From NCBI GenBank assembly GCA_023261505.1, contig JAHFOV010000010.1:1-47966 (forward strand): a stretch of 47,966 nt of DNA, read 5' to 3'. The stretch's first letter is position 1, and each line of letters begins with the position of its first letter. Origin of the DNA: Planctomycetota bacterium. Lineage in GTDB: Bacteria > Planctomycetota > Brocadiia > Brocadiales > Bathyanammoxibiaceae. The translations under genes were made by a program, and so were the position numbers. The notes beneath the pieces were generated by a model that did no database searches, had not been told where the DNA came from, and saw only the letters and a program-made list of their open reading frames with translations. This document shows positions 20,543 to 31,360 of the stretch, piece after piece.

Positions 20543-20746
20543 CTATTGCTTGACTACTTTGGCGGCCTTACGCCCTTTAGCGTCTTCGACTATATCAAAC
20601 GTCACCTTGTCACCTTCAGATAAGGACCTGAACCCCGTGGTTTCGATGGCACTCTGGTGAACAAATACGTCTTTGTCGCCACTGTCTGGGGCTATAAAAC
20701 CAAAGCCCTTAGCGTCGTTAAACCATTTCACTGTACCTGTAGCCAT
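20543..20746 (-). CDS. cold-shock domain protein
   Basis: [53 protein letters not shown]; start trimmed to ATG at 20746. Confidence 0.95.
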   Translation of the reverse strand: MATGTVKWFNDAKGFGFIAPDSGDKDVFVHQSAIETTGFRSLSEGDKVTFDIVEDAKGRKAAKVVKQ

Positions 20747-21131
20747 ATCTTTATCACCTCCTTTCCTTTTTCCAAAAAGTCTAGAATTCACAAAAAACTC
20801 AAAAGCCACTATACTAGGAAGGCGGTGAAGATTTTCACTTTCAGGCGTCTCGCTATCCCACCTTCAAATTAAAGTTCCAAATTATACCATTTTACGGTTT
20901 ATATTTAAAGGTTAAAATCCTACGTGTATTCTTTACTTGTTGAAAATCACAACGCCTTATCGTAAACTGGGACAGCTTTGTAGTCTATAAAGGAATTCAA
21001 ACGGTAAGAAAGAAGAGGACCACTTTCAGAAATAAGATACGATCCTGGTTTAGCCTGTTAAAAAATCCGATAGGCCAAAATTTTCTTTAAAAAAATTTTT
21101 TCCACCCCCTCAAGGGGAAAAGGAGGAAAAA

Positions 21132-21599
21132 GTGGTAAGCCTATCTACATTCTTTGAAAGAAAGGGCGTACCTGTAAAAAAGCGTCCTTATCCGGCGGGA
21201 AGTAGGATATTCTCTCAAGCAGACCTAGCCAACGAAATCTATTTCCTTGAGTCGGGGCAGGTAAATATAACTAAGAAAGCACTCTTAGGCCAGAAGGAGA
21301 TAAACCTGGCCACTCTGGGACCGGGAGACTTCTTTGGTGTCTTATCCTTTACTTCGGGAAGTACTCGCCTAGCCGATGCTACTGCCTTAACAGACTGTAC
21401 CTTGTGGGAGATAGACAAAAAAGCCTTCGAAGAGGCGCTGGATATCAGTCCAGAATTCTCCATGTTTTTTATAAGTGACCTAGCAAAGAGATTGGAGAGT
21501 CTAAACAAAAGGATGCTTGAGATATCGGATGGTTTAAGAGAGTTCACCAGACGCATTGAAGACCTCTCTACCCTTTGGCAATCCCTGATACCAATGTGA
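21132..21599 (+). CDS. cyclic-nucleotide-binding-domain protein (copy 1)
   Basis: YPAGSRIFSQADLANEIYFLESGQVNITKK...LGPGDFFGVLSFTSGSTRLADATALTDCTLWEI; GTG start; no C-terminal HTH. Confidence 0.85.
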   Translation: MVSLSTFFERKGVPVKKRPYPAGSRIFSQADLANEIYFLESGQVNITKKALLGQKEINLATLGPGDFFGVLSFTSGSTRLADATALTDCTLWEIDKKAFEEALDISPEFSMFFISDLAKRLESLNKRMLEISDGLREFTRRIEDLSTLWQSLIPM

Positions 21600-21702
21600 G
21601 GATTAGGATAAAAAAAGAGATATGCTTTTTTTCACTACAACAAGGTCGTTCATAGCGAAGTCCTAGGGGCGACTCTTTAATGCAGATTTAAGGAGAAAAG
21701 AG

Positions 21703-22170
21703 ATGAACGTAATATCAGAGTGGCTCAAGAAGAATGTGCCAACCAGGAGGAAGAACTACCCCGCAGGCGCTTTAATTTTCTCAACAGGAGATAGCGCTAA
21801 CATAGTATACTTTATTGAGTCTGGGGATGTAAGGATAACACGAAAGATGCCTGATATCGGTAGCGATATAAGTCTTGGCGTTCTAGGGCCAGAGGAATTG
21901 TTTGGAATTATCGCCTTTATGACGGGAAAGCCACGAACAGCCGACGCAAGGGCCGTAACAGATTGTGTCCTCTGGGAGATCGATAAGGAGACCTTTCGTG
22001 AAGCAGTAACTAAAGATCCAAAATTTACCAGGTTTGTTATAAAAGGGATGACAAGGAGGCTTGAAGACCTTCACACCAAATTAAAGAATACCACTGAGTT
22101 GATGACGGACTTCACCCGACGGATGGAAGACCTCTCTGTCGTCTGGCATTCTTTGATCACATGGGGATGA
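21703..22170 (+). CDS. cyclic-nucleotide-binding-domain protein (copy 2)
   Basis: YPAGALIFSTGDSANIVYFIESGDVRITRK...LGPEELFGIIAFMTGKPRTADARAVTDCVLWEI; tandem paralogue of copy 1. Confidence 0.85.
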   Translation: MNVISEWLKKNVPTRRKNYPAGALIFSTGDSANIVYFIESGDVRITRKMPDIGSDISLGVLGPEELFGIIAFMTGKPRTADARAVTDCVLWEIDKETFREAVTKDPKFTRFVIKGMTRRLEDLHTKLKNTTELMTDFTRRMEDLSVVWHSLITWG

Positions 22171-22383
22171 GGGTCTTAAAAGGGTTCCCTTTCTCAGACC
22201 CCTTCAGGTTATCATAACTCCTTAAAAATCAAGGCTTGGGAATAGCCATTGTCTGTTACCTTTTTTAGACTCCCGCTACGGTTGAATAAGGAAGCTCTGG
22301 ATACGAGTACAAAATAGACCTTTTTGATGCATGCTTTTTCACACTTGGATTGTCCCTTAATTGTCAATCTCGCTAAAAACAAA

Positions 22384-22419
22384 AAAGGCTTGCACTTAGG
22401 TCATAAGTACAAGCCTTTG
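22384..22419 (-). terminator. Rho-independent terminator downstream of the tRNA cluster
   Basis: Minus strand: caaaggcttg...caagccttttttg; 9-bp stem followed by T run. Confidence 0.8.
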
Positions 22420-22427
22420 TTTAAGAA

Positions 22428-22502
22428 TGACCCCTATGGGATTTGAACCCATGTTCTCAGATCGAAAATCTGATGTCCTAGACCGGGCTAGACGAAGGGG
22501 CC
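22428..22502 (-). tRNA. tRNA-Glu (TTC)
   Basis: Reverse complement GGCCCCTTCGTCTAG...TCAGATTTTCGATCTGA...GGGTTCAAATCCCATAGGGGTCA; 7-nt anticodon loop TTTTCGA. Confidence 0.93.
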
Positions 22503-22599
22503 ATATCCAGATTTTGATTACCCATATATGGGGTCTTGCTTAAATACCTCTAGCAACTACAACCTTAAACCCTATCCGCCCGAGACGGAAGAAGCCCGA

Positions 22600-22672
22600 T
22601 GAGGGCAGCAGGATTCGAACCTGCGACCTACGGCTTAAAAGGCCGTTGCTCTACCAACTGAGCTATGCCCCC
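22600..22672 (-). tRNA. tRNA-Lys (TTT)
   Basis: Reverse complement GGGGGCATAGCTCAGTTGGTAGAGCAACGGCCTTTTAAGCCGTAGGTCGCAGGTTCGAATCCTGCTGCCCTCA. Confidence 0.96.
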
Positions 22673-22685
22673 CAAGTCTACAAAT

Positions 22686-22997
22686 CTAAAACCTGTATAT
22701 CTCCCTCCGATGCTTTACAAGATGAATAGTGATTACTTTCTCGATAGAATAGGATTTTTTGGAAAAAGGTTCAGAAAGTAATTTTTCTTCACTCCCAATA
22801 GTGTAAAGAACCCTCCAATCCCCTACCCTGAGTTTACAGACCTCGGTGTATTTACCTTTCAAGGGTGTGGGGTGGATGTTATTAACATTCTGGGAGAGCC
22901 ATCTAATTTTCTCTAATATCCTCTGCGCAACTGCCTTATCTAACCTTCCCAAACCCTCTCTACCCTTAGGGGTAAAGTTAACCTTGCAGGCTACCAT
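22686..22997 (-). CDS. RelE/ParE-family toxin-like protein
   Basis: LDKAVAQRILEKIRWLSQN...PLKGKYTEVCKLRVGDWRVLYTI...VITIHLVKHRREIY. Confidence 0.85.
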   Translation of the reverse strand: MVACKVNFTPKGREGLGRLDKAVAQRILEKIRWLSQNVNNIHPTPLKGKYTEVCKLRVGDWRVLYTIGSEEKLLSEPFSKKSYSIEKVITIHLVKHRREIYRF

Positions 22998-23194
22998 TTA
23001 AGCCCTAATTCCTTGGCTACATCCTCAACTGGTATCCTCTCCTTGGAAGCTAAAGACGCCTTTATCTCCTCTAAAATATCTTCCTTTAACTCCAGTTCTT
23101 TATCTGGGTCTTCTAGGAGTCCTTCAATCTCCTCTCTGACCGCCTCCTTAATCAATGCTTTTAATTCTTCCAGAGTTAAATCACTTACCTTCAT
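22991..23194 (-). CDS. cognate antitoxin-like protein
   Basis: Short acidic helical protein directly upstream of and overlapping the toxin; ends ERIPVEDVAKELGLKW. Confidence 0.78.
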   Translation of the reverse strand: MKVSDLTLEELKALIKEAVREEIEGLLEDPDKELELKEDILEEIKASLASKERIPVEDVAKELGLKW

Positions 23195-23278
23195 AATCCC
23201 TACATCTATGTTACAGCGAAAATGATAGGCGGAGCCATGCCAGAAACAATTCCATCTCTGACGGACTTTCCACCAGCC

Positions 23279-23327
23279 CGACCTACGGCTTAAAAGGCCG
23301 TTGCTCTACCAACTGAGCTATGCCCCC
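23279..23327 (-). pseudogene. truncated tRNA-Lys (5' 49 nt only)
   Basis: 49 bp identical to 22624-22672; lacks T arm and 3' acceptor strand. Confidence 0.94.
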
Positions 23328-23753
23328 ATAAGCTCCTTATGATATAAGTTTTTTACCTCTATATCAATATAATTTTCAAGTTAGTTTTCATCTTCCCCAC
23401 ACAGAAAACCTTGCAACCCAATTAATATTTATTCAACGTTGAGAATTATTCATTAACTTATTTTGAAAATTTAAAGACTTGACAACTACAGCTATATTTG
23501 GTATTTTTTTGTATCCCATATATTTTGGATGGGGGTTTATTACATCCAGACTTGGGACAAACTTTGAATCTTACGCCGCCAAGCAAAAGAGGGTCCTTCC
23601 TACCTAATGGGATTCTCTGTTGTGCAACTGCCCCCGTTGCATAGCTCTTGGCGGCTTTTTTCACAACTTCAACGAAACAGTACTTTTAGCAATCTTTTAA
23701 ATAACGATTTCTATAAAGTTCATCAAGGTATTTTTTGTACCCTAAAGAGCTTT

Positions 23754-24107
23754 TTATCTTGTATTCTTAAAGAAACTAACAATCTCTGGCAATATTTCTC
23801 CAGCCTTCCCTAGGAGGGCATAATCGGAAACGGGTGGGGTATTGGTGTTGGCCCAAAGCCCGGTCTGGGCATCTCTGAAGGTCGTTATGCCGCTTTCTTG
23901 TGACACTCCCGAACCTGTAAGAGCCACCACGAAGCTGACCCGGCTCAGGCGGTTGAGGATTTCTTTGGTGCCGGCAACAAGCACAGATAGAGACCTCTGC
24001 AAAATGCAAAATTTTAGAGTCCCCGCCTGCGGCGGATTTTCAACATTGATCCGCCTAAGGCTGACAATGGAATATTTCCCATCCGCCTGAGGCGGACTGG
24101 ACTCCAT
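23754..24107 (-). pseudogene. sirtuin (SIR2/CobB-like) remnant
   Basis: VVALTGSGVSQESGITTFRDAQTGLWAN matches the sirtuin NAD-binding segment; the rest of the catalytic domain is missing, and the N-terminal portion is repeat-derived. Confidence 0.72.
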
Positions 24108-24202
24108 AAAAGGGAGGTTTTCAGAGGTCTAAGATAATACAATATACCAAAAAATCCTTTCTGGCTTGTAATTTTTAGTAGCATTATTTATAATTTTGTG
24201 TC

Positions 24203-24817
24203 ATGGAGACATTAGTACTATCAGCGCTGGGCATTGGTTTGATTCACTCCCTTGCCCCAGATCATTGGGCGCCCTTTGCTTCCCTGGCCAAGGCACAGGG
24301 ATGGTCAAAGAAGAAGCTGCTTTTTATAAGTTTCCTGGCAGGGCTAGGTCACGTGGGTTCCAGTTTTATCCTGGGGGCTATTGGTATTGTCCTCGGTATG
24401 GGGCTAGCCCGCCTTGAAGGCATAGAATCCTTCAGGGGCAATATTGCTGGTTTTCTCCTTATCGGTTTTGGCGTTGCGTATGCGCTCTGGGGGCTCAAGC
24501 ACATAAGGGACCAGCATTTCCATCTCACCAAAGAGCAAATGATTACCTTATGGACACTTATGGCCATTTTTGTCTTCGGTCCCTGCGAACCTCTCATACC
24601 GTTGATGTTCCTCGCTGTCCAGCATGGCTGGACTGGAATATGGCTAACTACAATAGCCTTTTCTGTAACCACCGTATTTATGGTGGTGGCCCAGAGTATG
24701 CTGGCCTTTATGGGGTTTAATCTTTTACCCCAGCATTCGCTTGAGAAATGGTCTCACGTCATGGCGGGTGGGGTTATAGCACTTACCGGGCTTGCAGTTA
24801 TGCTGCTTGGCATATAA
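24203..24817 (+). CDS. HupE/UreJ- or NicO-like multi-pass transporter
   Basis: GLIHSLAPDHWAPFASLAKAQGWSKKKLL...AGLGHVGSS...FGPCEPLIPLMF; paralogous to 36727-37350. Confidence 0.72.
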   Translation: METLVLSALGIGLIHSLAPDHWAPFASLAKAQGWSKKKLLFISFLAGLGHVGSSFILGAIGIVLGMGLARLEGIESFRGNIAGFLLIGFGVAYALWGLKHIRDQHFHLTKEQMITLWTLMAIFVFGPCEPLIPLMFLAVQHGWTGIWLTTIAFSVTTVFMVVAQSMLAFMGFNLLPQHSLEKWSHVMAGGVIALTGLAVMLLGI

Positions 24818-24857
24818 CTCTAATTCCAAATTTCAAAATCCAAATTCAGATGATAAT

Positions 24858-24928
24858 GTAGGGGCAGACCTGTGTGTCTGCCCAAAAATCAAATTATTCG
24901 GGGGACGAACACATAGGTTCGCCCCTAC
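24858..24928. repeat. two-hairpin repeat, inverted copy of the 13310-13400 element
   Basis: gtaggggcagacctgtgtgtctgccc...ggacgaacacataggttcgcccctac. Confidence 0.87.
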
Positions 24929-25668
24929 AAAGAAATTTGTATGGGTTTTTTCGCCGTGAAGGTGGCACCAATTGTGTAGCGTGAGGTACGATAACCTGTC
25001 TTGCCTATCATCTTCACATCTACAAAACCTGTCTTTTCTAATAGCTCCAGGAAGGACCTCCCTGAGATGGTACCGCAGATTCAGTCGGACCACTGGCCCA
25101 ACTTCTCTACCGTTGCCTGGGCTACTCCTTCTTCCAGTATGATGTCGGCTGCATAAATACGTCCCCCAGGCCTCAAGACCCTGTAAATCTCTGCCACCAC
25201 TTGGCCTTTTTGAGGTGAGAGATTTAAAAGCCCGTTGAAAATGACCAAATTCACAGAGTCATTTTCCAGAGGGAGCTTTTCTGCCAATCCTTCACGAAAC
25301 TCTGCGTTGGTAATACCAAGCCTCTGCCGATTGGTCTCCGCCTTCTCTACCATCTCTGGGGTCATATCTACGCCTATGACTTTTCCCCTGGGTCCTACCC
25401 GCCTTGAAGCGAGAAATGCGTCCAGACCGGCACCAGAGCCTATATCGAGAACCGTTTCCCCTTCGCATACAGGGCCTAGGCCTAAGGGATAGCCCACCCC
25501 CGCGAAGGATTCGGTAACAGGGGAGGGCATGGAGTCTATCTCCTGCGGGTCGTAGCCCAAATTTTTGGCGCTTTCAGGGCCTACAGAAAACCTTGTTTCT
25601 GAGGATGGCTCACTGGCAATCCGTCGGAAACGGGCCTGAACTTGTTCCTTTATATCTTTATCTTCCAT
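24925..25668 (-). CDS. SAM-dependent methyltransferase (ArsM-like), predicted selenoprotein with in-frame UGA at 25081-25083
   Basis: VLDIGSGAGLDAFLASRRVGPRGKVIGVDMTPEMVEKA; reading through the UGA gives WSD(U)ICGTISGRSFLELLEKTGFVDVKMIGKTGYRTSRYTIGATFTAKKPIQISL* with family-like C terminus. Confidence 0.82.
25045..25066 (-). promoter_or_regulatory. putative bacterial SECIS hairpin
   Basis: Minus strand CUCAGGGAGGUCCUUCCUGGAG; CAGGGA/UUCCUG stem with GGUCC apical loop, loop 23-27 nt after the UGA. Confidence 0.7.
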
Positions 25669-25769
25669 TAGTACGTTGTAGGGATAGGTCTCTAGTCCGC
25701 CTGAGGCAAATCCCAACTATAAATGGATAGACCTTCAGGTCTGTCCCTACATTTCTTTAGATGACTATA

Positions 25770-27080
25770 CTACTCCTCTTTACCCACCACACTCAGGCCG
25801 CTGAAGTAGAGGGCGGGGACATAGTTAGAACCGTACCACTCGGGCCGGCTTCCTATGGCGGCAAGCTTGTTGAAGACCTCGTAAACGTTCCCTGCAATCA
25901 TGCAGTCCTTTACCCTGCCTACTAGTTCTCCCTTTTCAATGAGGAATCCAAGGTCGAGGTTTACTGAAAACTCCCCGGCCAGTGTGTTACTCTGTCCACC
26001 ACCGAGTACCTGGTCTACCAGAACCCCGTACTTTATGTCTTTTATCATATCCTCCAGTTTCATGTCCCCTGGCTCTATGGTTATATTAGTACAAGCGGGG
26101 GCAGGCTGGGAGGAAAAGCCACGGATTCCATTTCCTGTTGACCTGGCGGACAACATCCCTGCCGTTTGCAGGTCAAAGAGATAGTTTTTTAGCACCCCTC
26201 TTTCCAGAAGGGGTTTGCGCTGGGACTGGACTCCCTCACCGTCCAGGGGGTAGCTCCCCAGGGCAAAGTCTATTGTAGGGTCGTCATAGATGGTCAGCCT
26301 TTCGTCTGCTATCTTTTCGCCAAGCCGGCCTATAAGGGGTGAGGCGCCTTTTTGGATTAGCTTACCGTTGCAACCCATTTCCAGAGGTGCCACTAAGAGT
26401 CCCACTGCCTTTGGAGTAAAGATTACAGGAAGGATACCAGAATTTATTTTGACCTCTTGCTCCGCCAGTCGGAGCTTTTCCAGAACCTTTTCAGTAACCC
26501 TCAGCAGCCCATCTATTTTTCTCCTGGAACTCTCCCCCTCTCCAACCCAAACTAATCCCTTATCCTTTACCAATACAATGTCTATACCCATTCCGTAGAA
26601 GGTGGAGTTCCTGGAGACATCTAATCCTCTGGAGTTCAGAAGACGGCGTGTGCCAAAAGACTTTCCAACTTCCACCGAGCACTGATAATCAGGGCAGACG
26701 CTGAGGGCCTTATCAATGGCTTCTTTACCAAAGCTTATAGCATTTTCGATAGGAAAATCTATTACCTCTTTGTCAAAGATTTTTACCTCAAAAAATTTGC
26801 TCGGTGAAGGGAACTCAAACTTGGCCTCCTGGCCGAACTGTGCAGAAGCGAGGGCCCTTTCTACAAGCTTTTCTGGGATCCTGAGGTCTGTAGTGCTGGA
26901 AAAGCCTATCTTGCCGTTCTTTATAATCCTCAGGCCCACCCCACGAATGGACTTGTTATGGATATATTTTAGTTTGTTGTGATCAAAACTTACCGAGCGG
27001 GATTCCCCTTCTTCGTATATGACCTCCACAGCATCGGCCAGTTTTAAGGCTGTTTCGAGTATCTTTTCTTCAACTTTCAC
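25770..27080 (-). CDS. tldE: TldD/PmbA family metalloprotease subunit
   Basis: GESRSVSFDHNKLKYIHNKSIRGVGLRIIKNGKIGFSST, SQPAPACTNITIEPGD, AGEFSVNLDLGFLIEKGE. Confidence 0.88.
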   Translation of the reverse strand: MKVEEKILETALKLADAVEVIYEEGESRSVSFDHNKLKYIHNKSIRGVGLRIIKNGKIGFSSTTDLRIPEKLVERALASAQFGQEAKFEFPSPSKFFEVKIFDKEVIDFPIENAISFGKEAIDKALSVCPDYQCSVEVGKSFGTRRLLNSRGLDVSRNSTFYGMGIDIVLVKDKGLVWVGEGESSRRKIDGLLRVTEKVLEKLRLAEQEVKINSGILPVIFTPKAVGLLVAPLEMGCNGKLIQKGASPLIGRLGEKIADERLTIYDDPTIDFALGSYPLDGEGVQSQRKPLLERGVLKNYLFDLQTAGMLSARSTGNGIRGFSSQPAPACTNITIEPGDMKLEDMIKDIKYGVLVDQVLGGGQSNTLAGEFSVNLDLGFLIEKGELVGRVKDCMIAGNVYEVFNKLAAIGSRPEWYGSNYVPALYFSGLSVVGKEE

Positions 27081-27113
27081 GTTTGAACCCTTGAACCTTT
27101 TAGCCCTTGAACC

Positions 27114-28475
27114 TTATCTACCGCCTACCACCACGTTCCTTATACGGATGTGCGGGCCTCCATCGCTCACCCTGAGCGGAAATTGTCCACCCTTACCGCA
27201 CCCACCGAGCCCCCCATGCAGTTTTAGGTCGTTCCCTATGGCCTCTATATTCATTAGAGTCTCAAAGACGTTGCCTGTAAGTACTACGTCCCTCAACCTC
27301 TCGGCCAGCTTTCCATTTCTTATGCGAAAGGCCTCGGCTGGGCTGAAGGTGAACATTTCCATATTGGTCTGTCCGCCTAAGGCCCCCTTACAATAGATAC
27401 CCTCGGGGGTATCCTCTAGCATCTTCTCGAAGCTCCAATCTCTTGGTTCCATGTAGGTATTGGACATCCTGATTATTGGCTCGTTAACGTAACCAAGGGC
27501 CCTGGCATTGCCTGTAGGTTTTTCTCCCATCTTTGCGGCAGTTTCTCTTGAATGGAGCCGGCTGGTAAGGATTCCATTCTTTATAAGATAAATTTTCTGA
27601 GTGGGTGTGCCTTCGTTGTCATACTTATTAGTACCCGCCTCTCCTGGGAGTGTCCCATCATCTATAATAGAAAGTTCGTCTCTACCGAAGCGCTTGCCGA
27701 TTTGCATTATCTCCAGGAGCTTCTCGTTCTCGTAGATAAAGTCAGCCTCACTGAGATGGCCGAAGGCCTCGTGAGTGAATACCCCGCAGAGCAGGGGGTC
27801 TGCTATCACAGTATAAATCCCACCTTCCACAGATTCAGCATGTAGCAGGTCAACGGCGCGTTGCGTAATTTCCTCACATTTTGCCTCTAACCCGAGGACG
27901 TTCTGGTAGCCCCTAAGGTCTCCCACTGATTCAAAGGCCCTCTGTACGTTTGCCCCTTCTTTGGCAATGGCCAGCAGGGACATCCCGCAGAAAATTGTTT
28001 CCTGGGCTATATAGCCGCCCTCTGAGTTCGCAAAGTAGGTGAACCCGTAGGAGTCCATGTAACGAACACTGGAGGTCTGGATGAGTTTGGAGGAGAGGAT
28101 GATATTATTATATTTCTGGCAGATGGCGTGTTTTTTAGACAGAGGTATATCCCTGGGGTCTATATTCACACTGGCCTTTACATACTCAGTGGTAATTGGA
28201 ATGGGGGCGAGGGATATGGGGGAATTTCTTAGAATTGAAGCCTGCTCAACGGCAGCCACGACATGGTCGGGCAGGTTTTCGATATCGTTGAATGCCACGA
28301 AACCCCAGCCCCCTTTTACAAGGGCCCGCACACAGCCACCAATACTATCACTCTCGGAGATGGCCTCTAGCTCTTTACCTGTATAGTTTATGTTGGTAAC
28401 AGAGCCTTCGTGGATTCTAATCTCTAGATAATCCGCTTTGGCAGTTTTTAATGCGCGTTTGATGCGTTCTTCCAT
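27114..28475 (-). CDS. tldD: TldD family metalloprotease
   Basis: GVFTHEAFGHLSEADFI (HExxxH), IIDDGTLPGEAGTNKYDNEGTPTQKIYLIKNGIL; start trimmed to ATG at 28475 because the ORF extension lies in a repeat. Confidence 0.93.
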   Translation of the reverse strand: MEERIKRALKTAKADYLEIRIHEGSVTNINYTGKELEAISESDSIGGCVRALVKGGWGFVAFNDIENLPDHVVAAVEQASILRNSPISLAPIPITTEYVKASVNIDPRDIPLSKKHAICQKYNNIILSSKLIQTSSVRYMDSYGFTYFANSEGGYIAQETIFCGMSLLAIAKEGANVQRAFESVGDLRGYQNVLGLEAKCEEITQRAVDLLHAESVEGGIYTVIADPLLCGVFTHEAFGHLSEADFIYENEKLLEIMQIGKRFGRDELSIIDDGTLPGEAGTNKYDNEGTPTQKIYLIKNGILTSRLHSRETAAKMGEKPTGNARALGYVNEPIIRMSNTYMEPRDWSFEKMLEDTPEGIYCKGALGGQTNMEMFTFSPAEAFRIRNGKLAERLRDVVLTGNVFETLMNIEAIGNDLKLHGGLGGCGKGGQFPLRVSDGGPHIRIRNVVVGGR

Positions 28476-28489
28476 GCGTATTTTCCAAT

Positions 28490-28549
28490 GTAGCCGCAAC
28501 CTTTAGGTTGCGTTATTTTATCAGATCGCAGGCTAAAGCCTGCGGCTAC
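28490..28549. repeat. two-hairpin repeat GTAGCCGCAACC...GGTTGCG / CGCAGGC...GCCTGCGGCTAC
   Basis: gtagccgcaacctttaggttgcgttattttatcagatcgcaggctaaagcctgcggctac. Confidence 0.85.
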
Positions 28550-28572
28550 AGTGCAACTGCGTTTACGCTAAT

Positions 28573-28905
28573 TTAAAACCCATGCCTTTTTGCAAAGGCA
28601 GCAGCCCATTCATATTGCCGCATCTTAGTAGCTTGAGCATACATCTCATCGAGCATTTCCTTTTTGAATTTCAAAGACAATGTATTTTCCAGGCTATGCT
28701 CTGCAACCAGGTTATCAACTTTCTTAAGATGCTCCTCAAACAATTCTTTATCTATTTTTTCGAAATCTTCCACCTTGCGAGCGGAGCGTATCTTACTCAA
28801 TAGCTCTCCCCTTAATCTTTCCACGGCTCTTAACGCTGCTTCCTGTGCCTTTGATCTTACGGCTTCCGGCTCCCGTTTCTTAAACACACCCTTAAACTTT
28901 AACAT
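28573..28905 (-). CDS. hypothetical helical protein
   Basis: Charged alpha-helical 110 aa; RBS-like ggaggaaac upstream. Confidence 0.65.
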   Translation of the reverse strand: MLKFKGVFKKREPEAVRSKAQEAALRAVERLRGELLSKIRSARKVEDFEKIDKELFEEHLKKVDNLVAEHSLENTLSLKFKKEMLDEMYAQATKMRQYEWAAAFAKRHGF

Positions 28906-28998
28906 GGTGTTTCCTCCAAAAGCGTTTTAATTCTATGTGGACTCTAAAATCCTGACAATTCCTGTCGTACGGCAAGCTCATACCCTACATATTACGCA

Positions 28999-31062
<2,064 letters not shown>

Positions 31063-31360
31063 TCAGGAAGGTATTAACTCTTCAGGCCAAGTTCAAGTAT
31101 ATCATTTATACTAGACCTGTCAATTAACCGTCCGCGAGGGAAAACAAGCACAGTCATACATTGTTGGTTATCTGAGGGCCTTTTACGATAAAAGAATTTA
31201 TTCGCATAAAGGCGGTCCGTATCTTTCCAAAATTCAGGCCAATAAATGCTTGACAAGAGGGGCGATTTTGGTATAAAAGGAATTTAGGCGTTCTCCAGCC
31301 ATGGGATTCTTATTTTTGCAAAGGTAAGAAGCTAGATAACTTACGCAAAGGGGAAGTAAA

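Noticed and set aside
22560-22600. Looked for selC (tRNA-Sec) near the tRNA cluster and selA/selB
   Set aside because: Only tRNA-Glu and tRNA-Lys are present; no long-variable-arm UCA-anticodon tRNA found in the window.
24833-25093. 86-aa minus-strand ORF
   Set aside because: Out of frame with the methyltransferase readthrough and mostly encoded by the two-hairpin repeat (GANLCVRPP...THRSAPTL).
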